From positions 1 through 64,000 of the forward strand of contig SJBG01000007.1 of assembly GCA_004332195.1 (NCBI GenBank): a stretch of 64,000 nucleotides of DNA, written 5' to 3'. The position numbers and the translations under genes are program-made. Below the pieces are notes generated by a model that made no database searches, was not told the DNA's origin, and saw nothing but the letters and a program-made list of their open reading frames with translations. This document shows positions 45,699-55,309 of the stretch, piece after piece. How positions within the stretch are numbered: position 1 is the stretch's first letter; the number at the start of each line of letters is the position of its first letter. The DNA is from Desulfobulbaceae bacterium. Lineage in GTDB: Bacteria; Desulfobacterota; Desulfobulbia; Desulfobulbales; Desulfurivibrionaceae.

Positions 45699-46861
45699 GC
45701 GGCATTTTCAATCTTTCGGTACAAAACCTGCTGCGCCACCGGACCCGCAGTTTTTTGACCATGTTGGGAATTGCGGCCGCCGTCGGCGTCCTTTTTTCGG
45801 TCTTTTCCTTCAATCGCGGTTTTGAAGAGGGGCTGGCCCGCGAACTACAGGCCACCGGCCTTCATTTTATGGTGACGCCTGCGGGCTGCCCCCACGAGGT
45901 GGCATCCCTGGTCCTGCACGGGTCGGTCACTCCCAATTATCTCGACACCGGGGTGATGGAAACCATCCGCAATATCGTCGGCGTTAACCTGGCAACCCCC
46001 ATCCTGGTGGCCCAACTGCCCAACCCCGACCGTCAGAGAGTCGATCTGATCTACGGAGTGGATACGAATCTGCTGCCCAGGATCAAGCCTGAATGGGAGA
46101 TTAGCGGTAACATGCCCAGCGGACCCTACGAAATTCTGCTGGGTTACAACTTGGCCAAGCGCGACAATATCGAGCCGGGGGCCGAATTTCGTTATCCCAA
46201 CCTGGATACCACTTTGACCGTTAGTGGAATTATTGGCCAAACCTACAGCCAGGACGATGTCTTTGTTTTTATGCCCATTGCCACCGCCCAAAGACTGATG
46301 GATAAACCCAATGGAGCCACCGCCATTGGAGTCAAGGTGGACCGCCCGGAACAAATGGAAACCATCATCGGGGAATTGAGGGCTGCGCGCTCTGACCTCC
46401 AGGTTATCACTATGAATCAAGTGATGAACGCGGCGACATCAATAGCCGCCTCGGCCAAGTCTCTGAGTCTGGCCATCGCGCTGGTAGCGTTGATCATCGG
46501 GGCGGTGGGGGTGATGAACTCCATTATGATGGCGGTTTTTGAACGCTCTCAGGAAATCGGGATGATGCGAGCCATCGGGGCTTCACGCTGGAATGTTTTT
46601 CGCGTTATTTTGCAGGAAACCGTAATTTTGACCGTCATCGGCGGAGTCATCGGCATTATCATCGCCATGCTCGGGGGGCGGTTAATCGAAACCTTTATCC
46701 GCCAGGTCATGCCGTATGTCCCCAGCGGCGACATGCTGCGCTTTGATCCGGCCCTGGCCGCAGCCGCGGTGGTCTTTGCCGTGGTGATAGGGCTCAAAGC
46801 TGGACTCTACCCAGCCTGGAAGGCCTCGCGTATCAATCCCATCGAGGCGATCAAAGGCTGA
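45695..46861 (+). CDS. MacB/FtsX-type ABC transporter permease
   Basis: The 388-residue protein has the MacB-like layout. A first helix (about 18-40) is followed by a periplasmic core domain of about 220 residues. Three C-terminal helices follow (LAIALVALIIGAVGVMNSIM, the ILTVIGGVIGIIIAMLGG segment, and AAAAVVFAVVIGLKAG), with the cytoplasmic AIGASRWNVFRVILQE coupling loop and the final KASRINPIEAIKG. Such permeases use mechanotransmission rather than carrying substrate across the inner membrane. The ATPase follows after 31 bp. Confidence 0.9.
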   Translation: MSGIFNLSVQNLLRHRTRSFLTMLGIAAAVGVLFSVFSFNRGFEEGLARELQATGLHFMVTPAGCPHEVASLVLHGSVTPNYLDTGVMETIRNIVGVNLATPILVAQLPNPDRQRVDLIYGVDTNLLPRIKPEWEISGNMPSGPYEILLGYNLAKRDNIEPGAEFRYPNLDTTLTVSGIIGQTYSQDDVFVFMPIATAQRLMDKPNGATAIGVKVDRPEQMETIIGELRAARSDLQVITMNQVMNAATSIAASAKSLSLAIALVALIIGAVGVMNSIMMAVFERSQEIGMMRAIGASRWNVFRVILQETVILTVIGGVIGIIIAMLGGRLIETFIRQVMPYVPSGDMLRFDPALAAAAVVFAVVIGLKAGLYPAWKASRINPIEAIKG

Positions 46862-46892
46862 TAAACCCTGAGGTTAAAGGACAAGGAGAGAG

Positions 46893-47564
46893 ATGATCCG
46901 ATTAAGAGGGGTGGAAAAAAAATACCGCCGGGGGGTCGAGGAAGTACGAGCCTTGCGCAGCGTTGATCTTGACATTCAGATCGGAGATTTTGCCGCGGTG
47001 ATCGGTCCCTCCGGGGCCGGAAAGACCACCTTGCTCCATATCCTCGGCTGCCTGGATCTGCCCAGCGGCGGCGAGTTTGATTTCGACGGGGTGCGGGTAA
47101 ATAAAATGCGGGAATCGGAGCTGGTCACCTTGCGCCGCAAGAAAATCGGTTTTATATTTCAGCAGTTCTATCTGATTCCAGGCTTGAGCGTACTTGATAA
47201 CATTGCCTTACCCCTGCTTTTCAGTAAGGACAAGGGGGCAAACGGGCGGGGGGCCAAAGACCGGGTTACAGAGTTGGCCCGGATGGTGGGTTTAGGTAAG
47301 CGGATGCATCACGTTCCGGCTCAACTCAGCGGCGGCGAGATGCAGCGCACCGCCATCGCCCGGGCCTTGGTCAACTCCCCGGAGCTAATTCTGGCCGATG
47401 AACCCACCGGCAATCTTGACTCGGCCAACAGCAAAAAAATATTTGACATTTTACACCAACTGCATCAAAATGGGCTTACGGTGATTATGATCACCCACAA
47501 TCAGGAACTGGCTGCCCGGGCTGACCGCATGATCCGGATCAAGGACGGCATGATCGAGGTATAA
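46893..47564 (+). CDS. LolD/MacB-type ABC transporter ATP-binding protein
   Basis: The 223-residue ATPase shows Walker [12 protein letters not shown], the Q-loop in [19 protein letters not shown], signature [15 protein letters not shown], Walker [13 protein letters not shown] and the H-loop ITHNQE. It pairs with the permease upstream; a ribosome-binding site (AAGGAG) precedes its start. The operon order is lipoprotein, permease, ATPase. Confidence 0.93.
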   Translation: MIRLRGVEKKYRRGVEEVRALRSVDLDIQIGDFAAVIGPSGAGKTTLLHILGCLDLPSGGEFDFDGVRVNKMRESELVTLRRKKIGFIFQQFYLIPGLSVLDNIALPLLFSKDKGANGRGAKDRVTELARMVGLGKRMHHVPAQLSGGEMQRTAIARALVNSPELILADEPTGNLDSANSKKIFDILHQLHQNGLTVIMITHNQELAARADRMIRIKDGMIEV

Positions 47565-47602
47565 GGAGCAAGAAGTGACAAGGGGTTAGGGGAGAAATTT
47601 AG

Positions 47603-48487
47603 ATGTTTAAAAGAGTTGGCTTGTTTATCGCTACCAACCTGGCCATCGTACTGGTTCTCAGTGTTGTTCTGAGCCTGCTGGGGGTGGGCCGGATTCTGGA
47701 TGAGTCCGGGATTGGGCTTAATCTGCGCAACCTGATTATCTTCGCGGCCGTCTTTGGTTTCGGCGGCTCCTTCATCTCGCTAGCCATCTCCAAATGGACC
47801 GCCAAACGGCTCACCGGGGCCAAGGTTATCACCTCGCCACGCAATGAAACCGAAGCCTGGCTGGTGGACACCGTGCGCAATCAGGCCCGGATTGCCGGGA
47901 TTGGGATGCCGGAAGTGGCGATTTACGAGGCCTCGGATATCAACGCCTTTGCCACTGGAGCCCGGCGCAACAACGCCTTAGTAGCGGTGAGCACCGGGCT
48001 GATGCGCTCAATGAACCGCGATGAGGCGGAGGCGGTGTTGGCGCACGAGGTCAGTCATGTGGCCAACGGCGACATGATTACCCTGGCTCTGATCCAGGGG
48101 GTGATAAATACTTTTGTCATTGTGGCCTCAAGGGTGGTGGGCCATCTGGTGGACCGGATTGTTTTCAGGACCGAACATGGCCATGGCCCGGCCTTTTTTA
48201 TTACCTCCATCGCCGCTCAGTTGATTTTCGGAGTCCTGGCCAGCACCATCGTTTTCTGGTTCAGCCGTCAACGAGAATTTCGGGCCGATGCCGGGGGCGC
48301 TCGTCTGGCAGGTCGGGAGAAGATGGTGGCGGCCTTGGAAAAGCTGCGCCGGGGTGTAAATCAGCCTCATCTTCCCGACCAGATGGCCTCCTTCGGTATT
48401 TCCGGCGGCGTCGGCCGGGGTTTTAAACGTATTTTCAGGAGCCACCCGCCGCTGGAAGAGCGCATCGCCGCCCTTCATCGCCGGTAA
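47603..48487 (+). CDS. htpX: Membrane zinc metalloprotease HtpX
   Basis: HtpX degrades misfolded inner-membrane proteins. Two N-terminal helices (about 8-30 and 40-60), the zinc motif HEVSH near residue 148 in [14 protein letters not shown], two further helices and the third ligand glutamate in [17 protein letters not shown] are all present. The C-terminus ([15 protein letters not shown]) is typical. MITE-A copy 8 begins about 20 bp after the stop. Confidence 0.94.
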   Translation: MFKRVGLFIATNLAIVLVLSVVLSLLGVGRILDESGIGLNLRNLIIFAAVFGFGGSFISLAISKWTAKRLTGAKVITSPRNETEAWLVDTVRNQARIAGIGMPEVAIYEASDINAFATGARRNNALVAVSTGLMRSMNRDEAEAVLAHEVSHVANGDMITLALIQGVINTFVIVASRVVGHLVDRIVFRTEHGHGPAFFITSIAAQLIFGVLASTIVFWFSRQREFRADAGGARLAGREKMVAALEKLRRGVNQPHLPDQMASFGISGGVGRGFKRIFRSHPPLEERIAALHRR

Positions 48488-48506
48488 AAGTCCAAAGTAT
48501 TCTTTA

Positions 48507-48680
48507 GGCCGCCTTGAAAAATTGCTCTTTCGCCCGGTTTCTGCGTTATGCTCAAAAAATTATCCTCGGAATATCAACCATATGCCTGCGGTAATAAGTT
48601 CCTTTTGTTGACCGGCATCTGTCAACCATTTTTTTCGCATGCCGTAAACTCGAACGAAATAGCTAATTTTCAAGGTAGCC
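48507..48680. mobile_element. MITE-A copy 8, long form, TSD TTTA
   Basis: A 174-bp complete copy with the central TTGACC hairpin, flanked by TTTA (48503-48506 and 48681-48684). It fills the space between the convergent htpX and sodium channel genes; its right flank ends 2 bp from the channel stop codon. Confidence 0.93.
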
Positions 48681-48686
48681 TTTAGA

Positions 48687-49523
48687 TCAGAGTTTTTGGG
48701 CCAGGAGTCCCTTTAGCTCCCGGATTTCGTGGCGCAGCAGGTCGATATCCCGGTGCAGTTCCGATTCTTTTTCCTCAGCGATGGCCTCGATTTCTCTGAG
48801 CTGGCCCGCTTGGGCGTCTTTGGACTGCTTCTGCATGGCCTCTACGATCACGGCAATAAAGAGATTCAACATGGTAAAAGTGGCTACCACAATGAACGGG
48901 ACAAAAAAGACCCAGGCGAAAGGATATTCTTCAAGAATCGGCCGAACAATCCCCATCGCCCAACTCTCCAGGGTCATAATCTGAAAAAGGGTAAACATCG
49001 AAGCCCCGATCGAGCCGAACCACTCGGGGAAGGTCGCACCGAAAAGCTTGGTACTCATCACCGCCGCCACGTAAAAGATCAACAACAACAGGGCAAAAAT
49101 CGCACTTAAACCCGGAATTGCCGTCAGCAGGGACGCAACCACCGCCCGCATTCGGGGAGAGGCCGAGGCCAGCCGCAAAATCCGCAGCACCCGTAAACTG
49201 CGCAACACCGCAAAGGGCCCACTGGCCGGAATCAAGGCTATCCCCACTACGATGAAGTCAAAAACTCGCCAGGGGTCGCCGAAGAAACGCCTCGGCCCCA
49301 TGGCGATCATCGCCAGCGTCAGCTCAATCACAAAAATCGTTAGGCAAAGCCGGTCAATGAAGAGTAATATTTCGCCATACGGCTCTTTGACCCTGGGCTC
49401 CGTCTCCAACCCCAGAGTTATGGCGTTTATAACGATAACCGTAATAACAAAGCGCTGCACCGAACGTTGTTCAAGCCAAAGGTAAAGCATCTCCCGCCAA
49501 CCCTGATTAACCCACGCAGTCAT
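48687..49523 (-). CDS. Bacterial voltage-gated sodium channel (NaChBac/NavAb type)
   Basis: The 278-residue six-helix channel subunit would assemble as a tetramer. The voltage sensor S4 shows arginines every third residue (LRSLRVLRILRL). The selectivity filter reads TLESWAMG near residue 183, where the known bacterial sodium channels have TLESWAS or TLESWSM; the glutamate predicts sodium selectivity. S6 (FIVVATFTMLNLFIAVIVEAM) is followed by a neck and a C-terminal coiled coil (about 245-278), as in NaChBac. ATG 49523 has AAGGAGGG upstream. A link to sodium-driven pH control or motility is only inference. Confidence 0.92.
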   Translation of the reverse strand: MTAWVNQGWREMLYLWLEQRSVQRFVITVIVINAITLGLETEPRVKEPYGEILLFIDRLCLTIFVIELTLAMIAMGPRRFFGDPWRVFDFIVVGIALIPASGPFAVLRSLRVLRILRLASASPRMRAVVASLLTAIPGLSAIFALLLLIFYVAAVMSTKLFGATFPEWFGSIGASMFTLFQIMTLESWAMGIVRPILEEYPFAWVFFVPFIVVATFTMLNLFIAVIVEAMQKQSKDAQAGQLREIEAIAEEKESELHRDIDLLRHEIRELKGLLAQKL

Positions 49524-50107
49524 CGACCCACCGCCCTCCTTAACGTTAACGTTTTGTTTCGTATCGGATTTACCGCAAAGCGCAGATCTACGGTGCAGCG
49601 ACTTGATCGCATTCACCACCGCTTGCTCCTTGCTGCACTTAATTTTTTTCACCAGGATTTTTTTAGGCGAAAACCATTATAAGATGGTATTGTAAAACAT
49701 TACGTATCTTGTTGAAATACCGTTGTTTTGCCCTGAAAAGCTATTTTGCAAGCTTCAACCTAATTACAAAATAGTTACGGCGATCCTTGCAACACCCTTT
49801 ATAATTCTTGAATTTCTATAAGCTAACTTGAAAAATTAGCTATTTTGTTCGAGTTTACGGCACGTAAAAAAATCACCGCAGGCATATGGTTGATATTCCG
49901 AGGATAATTTTTTTGAGCATAATGCAGAAATCGGGCGAAAGAGCAACTTTTCAAGGCGGCCTATAAAATTGTCGAAAAAAATTCCGCATAATCGTTCGGG
50001 CAATCAAGAATACCAAAACAATCGGTTGGCGGCAATCGATGAAATGTGCGATAATGGCCGCAACAGAATCGACACAATAAAACAACAAGTCGAGAGGGGA
50101 GGCTCAA
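49524..50107. other. 584-bp divergent intergenic region
   Basis: It lies between the sodium channel gene and trxB. It is AT-rich, with MITE-A copy 9 (49821-49961) inside and a short hairpin near 49671-49690. No gene is supported; the open frame extending upstream of the channel start to 49652 lacks a ribosome-binding site. Confidence 0.6.
49821..49961. mobile_element. MITE-A copy 9, short form, reverse orientation, TSD TATA
   Basis: A 141-bp complete copy without the central hairpin, flanked by TATA (49817-49820 and 49962-49965). The left terminal repeat has small changes (AGCTAACTTGAAAAATT). Confidence 0.92.
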
Positions 50108-51094
50108 GTGACTTCAACCCAGGAGGTGTATGACCTGATTATTATCGGCGGCGGGCCGGGGGGGCTAACCGCCGGGATTTATGCCAAGCGGGCGGCCCTA
50201 AATACCGTGCTGATCGACAAAGGCTTGCCCGGCGGGCAGATGAACAACACCGCTATCATTGAAAACTGGCCAGGAACCGCATCGATTACCGGGGCCGAGC
50301 TTTCCGTCGCCATGGCCCAGCACGCCACCTCCTACGGTCTGGAAATAAAACAACGAGAAGTGACGGCCATCGAACCGGGGCTCGACCATCATCTGGTCCG
50401 TTTGGATGATGGTGAAAAGATGCGGGCCCTGAGCTTAATCCTCTCGGCTGGTGGCAGTCCTCGTAAGCTGGGGGTGCCGGGAGAGCACGAAAATTATGGC
50501 AAAGGGGTATCTTTCTGTGCGGTCTGCGACGGCTTCTTCTTTCGCAACAAAACCGTGGTGGTGGTAGGGGGCGGAGACACGGCCCTGGAGGAATCCCTGT
50601 ATCTAGCCAAAATCGCCACCAAAGTTTATCTGCTGCATCGGCGCGACCGTTTTCGGGGCGGAATGATCCTGCAAAAACGCGTGCAAGCCCAGGAGAAAAT
50701 CGAAATCCTCCTCAACACGGTGGTTAGGGCGATTAAAAGCGATGACAGCGGAGTCAGGGGAGTTGCCACGGAAAACCTGGCAAGCGGCGAAAAGAGTGAG
50801 TTGGCCTGCGATGGGGTTTTTGTCTTTATCGGCTTTAAGCCGGATAGTTCGCTGGTTCCGGCTGGCACCAAGATGAACGCCGACGGCTACGTGACCACCG
50901 ACGACAAGTGTGAAACCTGCATCTCCGGCATCTTCGCGGTGGGCGATCTGCGAGCAAAGCACGTCAAACAGATCATCACCGCCGCCGCCGATGGTTGCAC
51001 CGCAGCCCAAGCCGCCGCCCGCTACGTGGAAAGTCGCCGGGGTGGGGTGGCTCAGTTTGAGTTTGAGTTTGAGAAAGGGGGTTTGGTGTTTTAG
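50108..51094 (+). CDS. trxB: Thioredoxin reductase
   Basis: This FAD enzyme passes electrons from NADPH (or another donor) to thioredoxin. It shows the FAD loop IIGGGPGGLTAGIYAKRA, the redox cysteines in FCAVCDG (about residues 137 and 140), the NAD(P)-binding loop VVVGGGDTALEESLYL and the C-terminal FAVGDLRAKHVKQI. The residues after the second dinucleotide loop (LLHRRDRFRGG) fit the NADPH-type HRRxxFR motif. GTG 50108 follows a GGGGAGG ribosome-binding site. The Glu/Phe-rich C-terminus (FEFEFEKGG) is a small local repeat. Confidence 0.94.
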   Translation: MTSTQEVYDLIIIGGGPGGLTAGIYAKRAALNTVLIDKGLPGGQMNNTAIIENWPGTASITGAELSVAMAQHATSYGLEIKQREVTAIEPGLDHHLVRLDDGEKMRALSLILSAGGSPRKLGVPGEHENYGKGVSFCAVCDGFFFRNKTVVVVGGGDTALEESLYLAKIATKVYLLHRRDRFRGGMILQKRVQAQEKIEILLNTVVRAIKSDDSGVRGVATENLASGEKSELACDGVFVFIGFKPDSSLVPAGTKMNADGYVTTDDKCETCISGIFAVGDLRAKHVKQIITAAADGCTAAQAAARYVESRRGGVAQFEFEFEKGGLVF

Positions 51095-51209
51095 AGACGG
51101 ATTGCTAGAGAAAGAAAGTTGACAACGCCTTTGGTGCTTCCTAAAATGACAAAACTTTTTGCTAATTGCGTAAGCAATCGTCCACTCAGCCAGCCAGCGA
51201 GGTAGCTTT

Positions 51210-51617
51210 ATGATCAACAAAGTCATGCTCATCGGTAATTTAGGGGCCGACCCGGAAGTTCGTTATTCGCAAAGCGGGGACGCCGTCACCACCTTCCGCA
51301 TTGCCACCACCGAGGTCTGGAAAAAGCAAGACGGCAGCAAGGAAGAGCAGACCGAATGGCATCGCATCGTGGCCTTCAAGCGACTGGGGGAGATTTGCGG
51401 AGAATACCTTGCCAAGGGCTCCCGGGTTTATATCGAAGGCCGGATCCAAAACCGCAAATGGCAAGACAAGGATGGTAACGACCGCTATATCAGCGAAATC
51501 GTCGCCCGCGAGATGAAAATGCTCTCGCCCCGCGGCGCCGGCGGTGATTTAAGCGCTCAAACCACGAACGAACCGCCCACCCCTGAACCACCCATCGGGG
51601 ATGATGTCCCATTCTAA
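51210..51617 (+). CDS. ssb: Single-stranded DNA-binding protein
   Basis: The OB-fold starts [20 protein letters not shown] and includes [20 protein letters not shown] and [20 protein letters not shown]. The acidic C-terminal tail IGDDVPF, which recruits repair and replication proteins, is present. Length of 135 residues is at the short end for bacterial SSB because the linker is brief. The gene stands alone with a leader of about 115 bp. Confidence 0.96.
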   Translation: MINKVMLIGNLGADPEVRYSQSGDAVTTFRIATTEVWKKQDGSKEEQTEWHRIVAFKRLGEICGEYLAKGSRVYIEGRIQNRKWQDKDGNDRYISEIVAREMKMLSPRGAGGDLSAQTTNEPPTPEPPIGDDVPF

Positions 51618-51786
51618 AAAAAGCGAGACCAGGCAGGATCACGCGAGGACGCGCGGCTATGACGGTTGTGGCCCGCTCAACCACGACAAACCGCGGGGCG
51701 TAGAGCCCCCGCCAAAGTAAACCCCTAATCGATAGCCCCCAGAGCGTTGCCACGACGATGGCTTGCTTTTTTAGGTCGCGCAACCT

Positions 51787-53094
51787 ATGACCACCACTCG
51801 CCGTCACCCCGCCGAAATTCCCCGCCTGGTTTATGCCAATGCCCTGGGAGAAATCAAGGACCTGCCCGAGTTGCTTATGGCGGGGCGCAGCGGCCGTAGT
51901 TTCCAAATGCCGGAGTTGAAGGCCCTGCTCCCCCTGCCGCCGGGCAGTGAACTCTTCCTCCTGCCCGAGCGGCTGCCGGTAGGGTTTGACCCAGACGATG
52001 GACAACCTCGGCTGCTCGAGGATGACCCCGATAAGCCCGGCGCTCCAGTCCAGGCGGTGGCCGCCTTCATGGCCCCGGCCCACACTGCCACCTTATGGGC
52101 TGCTTTTCGGAAAAAAACCCCCGAGGTCGCTCCCTTGCCCCTGTTCGCCTATACCGCAGTGGGGTGGCACGATGACCGGTTCTGGGTCTGCGGCTTTCGC
52201 AGCGATACCGATCAGCGTCAGGATTTTGGCCGTTATCGGGCACAATCTCCGCGGCGGCGAACCAGGGAACGCCTGGCGGCCTTTCCGGCCAATCGCTTGA
52301 TCCAGCACTTGGGCAAATGTTGCCTGACTTACGGTTGCCCAGCGGCGATCAACTATTTCATGGACCACTTCGAGGCTCCTCTGCCCACCTCTCCAAGTTG
52401 CAATGCCCGGTGCCTGGGCTGTATTTCCCTGCAAGCATCGGAGTGCTGCCCGGCCACCCAGGAGCGGATCAAGTTCGTCCCGAGCGCTGCGGAAATTGCC
52501 GAAATAGCCACCGCCCACCTGCAAAAAACCAACCATCTGGTCAGCTTCGGTCAGGGCTGCGAGGGTGAACCCTTGCTCCAGGCCGCAACTATCGCCGCCG
52601 CCATCAAGTTGATCCGTCGCCACACCACCAAGGGCCGAATCAACTGCAACACCAACGCCGGTCGACCGGAAGCGGTGGCCGCCCTGAGCGCTGCCGGTCT
52701 TGATGCCATGCGGGTCAGCCTCAATAGCGCCCAAGGAAAATACCACCAGCGCTATTATCGTCCGGTTGATTTCAGTCTTAACGAGGTCCGGGAATCAATC
52801 CGGATCATGAAAAGGGCGGGAAAATTTGTTTCACTGAATTACTTTATCATGCCTGGTTTCAGCGATGACCCGGCGGAATTTGCCGCCTTAAGCGACCTGA
52901 TCGCCGACTATTCCCCGGATTTTCTCCAGTTACGCAATCTCAACATGGATCCGGACTGGTATCTCGATGAACTGAATTTCCAACCCACCGGTCCGGCTAT
53001 CGGCATTGGCGGCTGGCAGACGGCCCTGGCTCAGCGATTTCCCGATCTCGGCTTTGGTTACTTCAACCCACCCCCCCGACCACGAGGCAGCTAA
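51787..53094 (+). CDS. Radical SAM protein of unknown substrate
   Basis: The radical SAM cysteines are in SCNARCLGC (CX3CX2C) at about residue 205, preceded by an N-terminal domain of about 200 residues. The barrel continues with VSFGQGCEGEPLLQ, NCNTNAG, MRVSLNSAQG and SLNYFIMPGFSDDP. The GEPLL and NTNAG motifs are shared with several SPASM-less radical SAM groups. A further Cys pair (ECC) follows the cluster. Nothing nearby indicates the substrate. The CDF transporter gene begins 26 bp downstream. Confidence 0.85.
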   Translation: MTTTRRHPAEIPRLVYANALGEIKDLPELLMAGRSGRSFQMPELKALLPLPPGSELFLLPERLPVGFDPDDGQPRLLEDDPDKPGAPVQAVAAFMAPAHTATLWAAFRKKTPEVAPLPLFAYTAVGWHDDRFWVCGFRSDTDQRQDFGRYRAQSPRRRTRERLAAFPANRLIQHLGKCCLTYGCPAAINYFMDHFEAPLPTSPSCNARCLGCISLQASECCPATQERIKFVPSAAEIAEIATAHLQKTNHLVSFGQGCEGEPLLQAATIAAAIKLIRRHTTKGRINCNTNAGRPEAVAALSAAGLDAMRVSLNSAQGKYHQRYYRPVDFSLNEVRESIRIMKRAGKFVSLNYFIMPGFSDDPAEFAALSDLIADYSPDFLQLRNLNMDPDWYLDELNFQPTGPAIGIGGWQTALAQRFPDLGFGYFNPPPRPRGS

Positions 53095-53120
53095 TAATCC
53101 TGGAGCATAAAGGCCGCCTG

Positions 53121-54012
53121 ATGAGGCTGGCCGCCCTGGCCTCGGTGACGGTGGCCACAACTCTGATTGTGGTTAAGTTTGTCGCTTGGCACCTCACCGG
53201 TTCGACCAGCCTGCTGGCCTCGGTAGTGGATTCCCTGGTGAATTTTACCGCCTCAATCATCAACCTGGTAGCCATCCACTACTCTCTGAAAAAGTCCGAC
53301 AGTGAGCACCGCTTTGGCCACGGTAAGGCAGAGGCTTTGGCCGGGTTGGCCCAAGCCTCGTTCATCACCGGCAGCGCTATCTTTTTGCTGATCTATGCCG
53401 CTAATCGTCTGGTTGCGCCCCGGCACCTGGAGAATGTTGACCTCGGATTGTTGGTCATGCTTTTTTCCCTGGCCCTGACCTCAGCACTGGTCGCATTTCA
53501 ACGCTATGTAATCCGAAAAACCGGATCTCTAGCCATCCGGGCCGACTCCCTGCATTGCCTCACCGATCTTCTCACCAACCTGGTCATCATCGCCGCGCTC
53601 TATCTCACCCGACTGGGGCTACTCTGGGCTGATCCCCTGCTGGCCATGGGTGTCGCCCTTTACATTCTCCACAGCACTGTCCGGATAGTCCGGGCAGCGC
53701 TCCGACACCTGATGGACCAAGAGCTGGCCCCGGAGGTCAAGGCCCAAATCAGGAAAATCGCCCAGGTTGACCATCGGGTGCTGGGAATTCACGACTTGCG
53801 AACCCGCCAGTCCCGGCCGGACCAAGTTAATCCAGTTCCATCTCGACCTGCAGGCCAATCTTCCCCTTCATGAAGCCCATGCCATTGGCAAACAGGTTGA
53901 AAAAAGCCTGGCAACAATCCATCCCGAGGCCGACATTATCATCCATCAAGATCCCGCCGCCGAACACTCCCCGTTAGATAAACGCCCCACCCAACGGGCA
54001 AAAAGGGGCTGA
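53121..54012 (+). pseudogene. fieF: Cation diffusion facilitator (FieF-like), frameshifted
   Basis: Membrane helices and motifs of a FieF/YiiP-type divalent metal exporter are clear (RLAALASVTVATTLIVVKFV, SEHRFGHGKAEALAGLAQAS, ADSLHCLTDLLTN). A frameshift near 53815 (after GIHDLRTRQS) moves the C-terminal cytoplasmic domain (KLIQFHLDLQANLPLHEAHA and IGKQVEKSLATIHPEADIII) into another frame ending at 54012. In the first metal site the usual DSLVD reads DSLVN, so one of four zinc ligands is lost; the His/Asp pair in helix 5 is kept. It is probably inactive. Confidence 0.78.
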
Positions 54013-54022
54013 CGGCTTCATT

Positions 54023-55294
54023 ATGCGCTCTTTACTACAATCACGCCGCTTTCTGCCTTACTTTGTGACCCAGGCGTTGGGGGCATTCAACGACAATCTG
54101 TTTCGCTTTGCCTTGATGTTCTCCCTGGCTTTCGTATCGGCCCAAGATCTGAATATCAATGTCAACGTGCTGATGAATTTAGCGGCCGGTTTGTTCATTC
54201 TGCCGTTTCTTCTGTTTTCAGGTCTGGCGGGCCTGCTTGCCGATCGTTATGACAAGGCGAAGATGGCCCGGGTCTTGAAGCTGACCGAGTTGTTGCTGAT
54301 GATTCTGGCGGCCGGGAGTTTTCTGCTGGGCTCCTGGTTTTTCCTGCTGGCCCTGCTTTTTTGATGGGAACCCAATCGGCGATGTTCGGACCACTCAAAT
54401 ACGCGATCCTGCCTCAACATTTGGCCCAGGACGATCTGGTCCGGGCCAATGGTTGGGTGGGCCTGGGCACCTTCCTGGCGATTTTATTCGGCTCGGTGGG
54501 GGGCGGCCTGCTTGTCGGCATGGACGAGAACCTCCGCTACTTGATGATCGGCGGGGCGGTAGTGGTGGTGGCGGCTTTAGGTCTATTGGCCTCGCTGTTT
54601 ATCCCCCCGGCTCCCGCCACCCAGCCCGATCAGCCTTGGATAATTAATCCCCTACGGCAAACCTGGCGGGTTATGCGTGACGCGCCCCGCCCCGTGATTT
54701 CGGTCATTTTCGCCATCGGTTGGTTCTGGCTGATTGGATCGGGCTACCTGACTAAAGTTTCCCAATTTTATCCGCGAGGTGCTGGGTGGTGATGAAGGGG
54801 TTGGCACTCTGTTGCTGGCGATGTTTGCCATCGGGGTGGGTTTAGGCGCGCTGCTGGTCGGTTACGGCAGCCGCGGGCGAATCCTGCCGCAAATTGCCCC
54901 GCTGGCTGCCCTGGCGATTGTCCTGATCAGTATAATCTGGCATTTCCTGGCCGTCGGCTTTACCCCTGCCGCGACTCCTTCGCTGCAAGCTTTCCTGCGG
55001 CAGCCAGGCGCATTGGGGATCGTACTCTGCGTGGGGTTTACCGGGGTGGCCGGCGGACTCTATATCGTTCCGCTATACAGCTATTTGCAGCAGCGAGCGC
55101 CGGCCCCAACCCGCGCCCGGATCATTGGCGCGCTGAATGTGGTCAGTTCCCTGTTTATGATCGGTGGCGCGCTGCTGGCCATGGCCCTGTTCGGGGTGTT
55201 TGCCATTAAATTAACGACCTTCTTCCTGTTATTCGGATTAAGTGGCCTGCTCATTGGCCTGGCCGCCATGATCATTCCCAACGACTGGCCCTGA
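54023..55294 (+). pseudogene. MFS transporter (LplT-like), two frameshifts
   Basis: Three frames together give a 12-helix transporter. The first (MRSLLQSRRFLPYFVTQALG, FNDNLFRFAL) ends at 54364 next to a six-T run. The second (MGTQSAMFGPLKYAILPQHL) continues from 54361 to about 54780. The third runs from VLGGDEGVGTLLLAMFAIGV to 55294. The motif FNDN near the N-terminus and AMFGPLKYAILPQ are typical of lysophospholipid flippases related to LplT/Aas. It is broken and lies in a run of three decayed membrane-protein genes. Confidence 0.8.
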
Positions 55295-55309
55295 CCTTAC
55301 CCCCGGCCA

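Noticed and set aside
51640-51720. Possible structured RNA after ssb (several GC-rich short hairpins)
   Set aside because: The pairings are short and inconsistent and no known RNA family is recognised.
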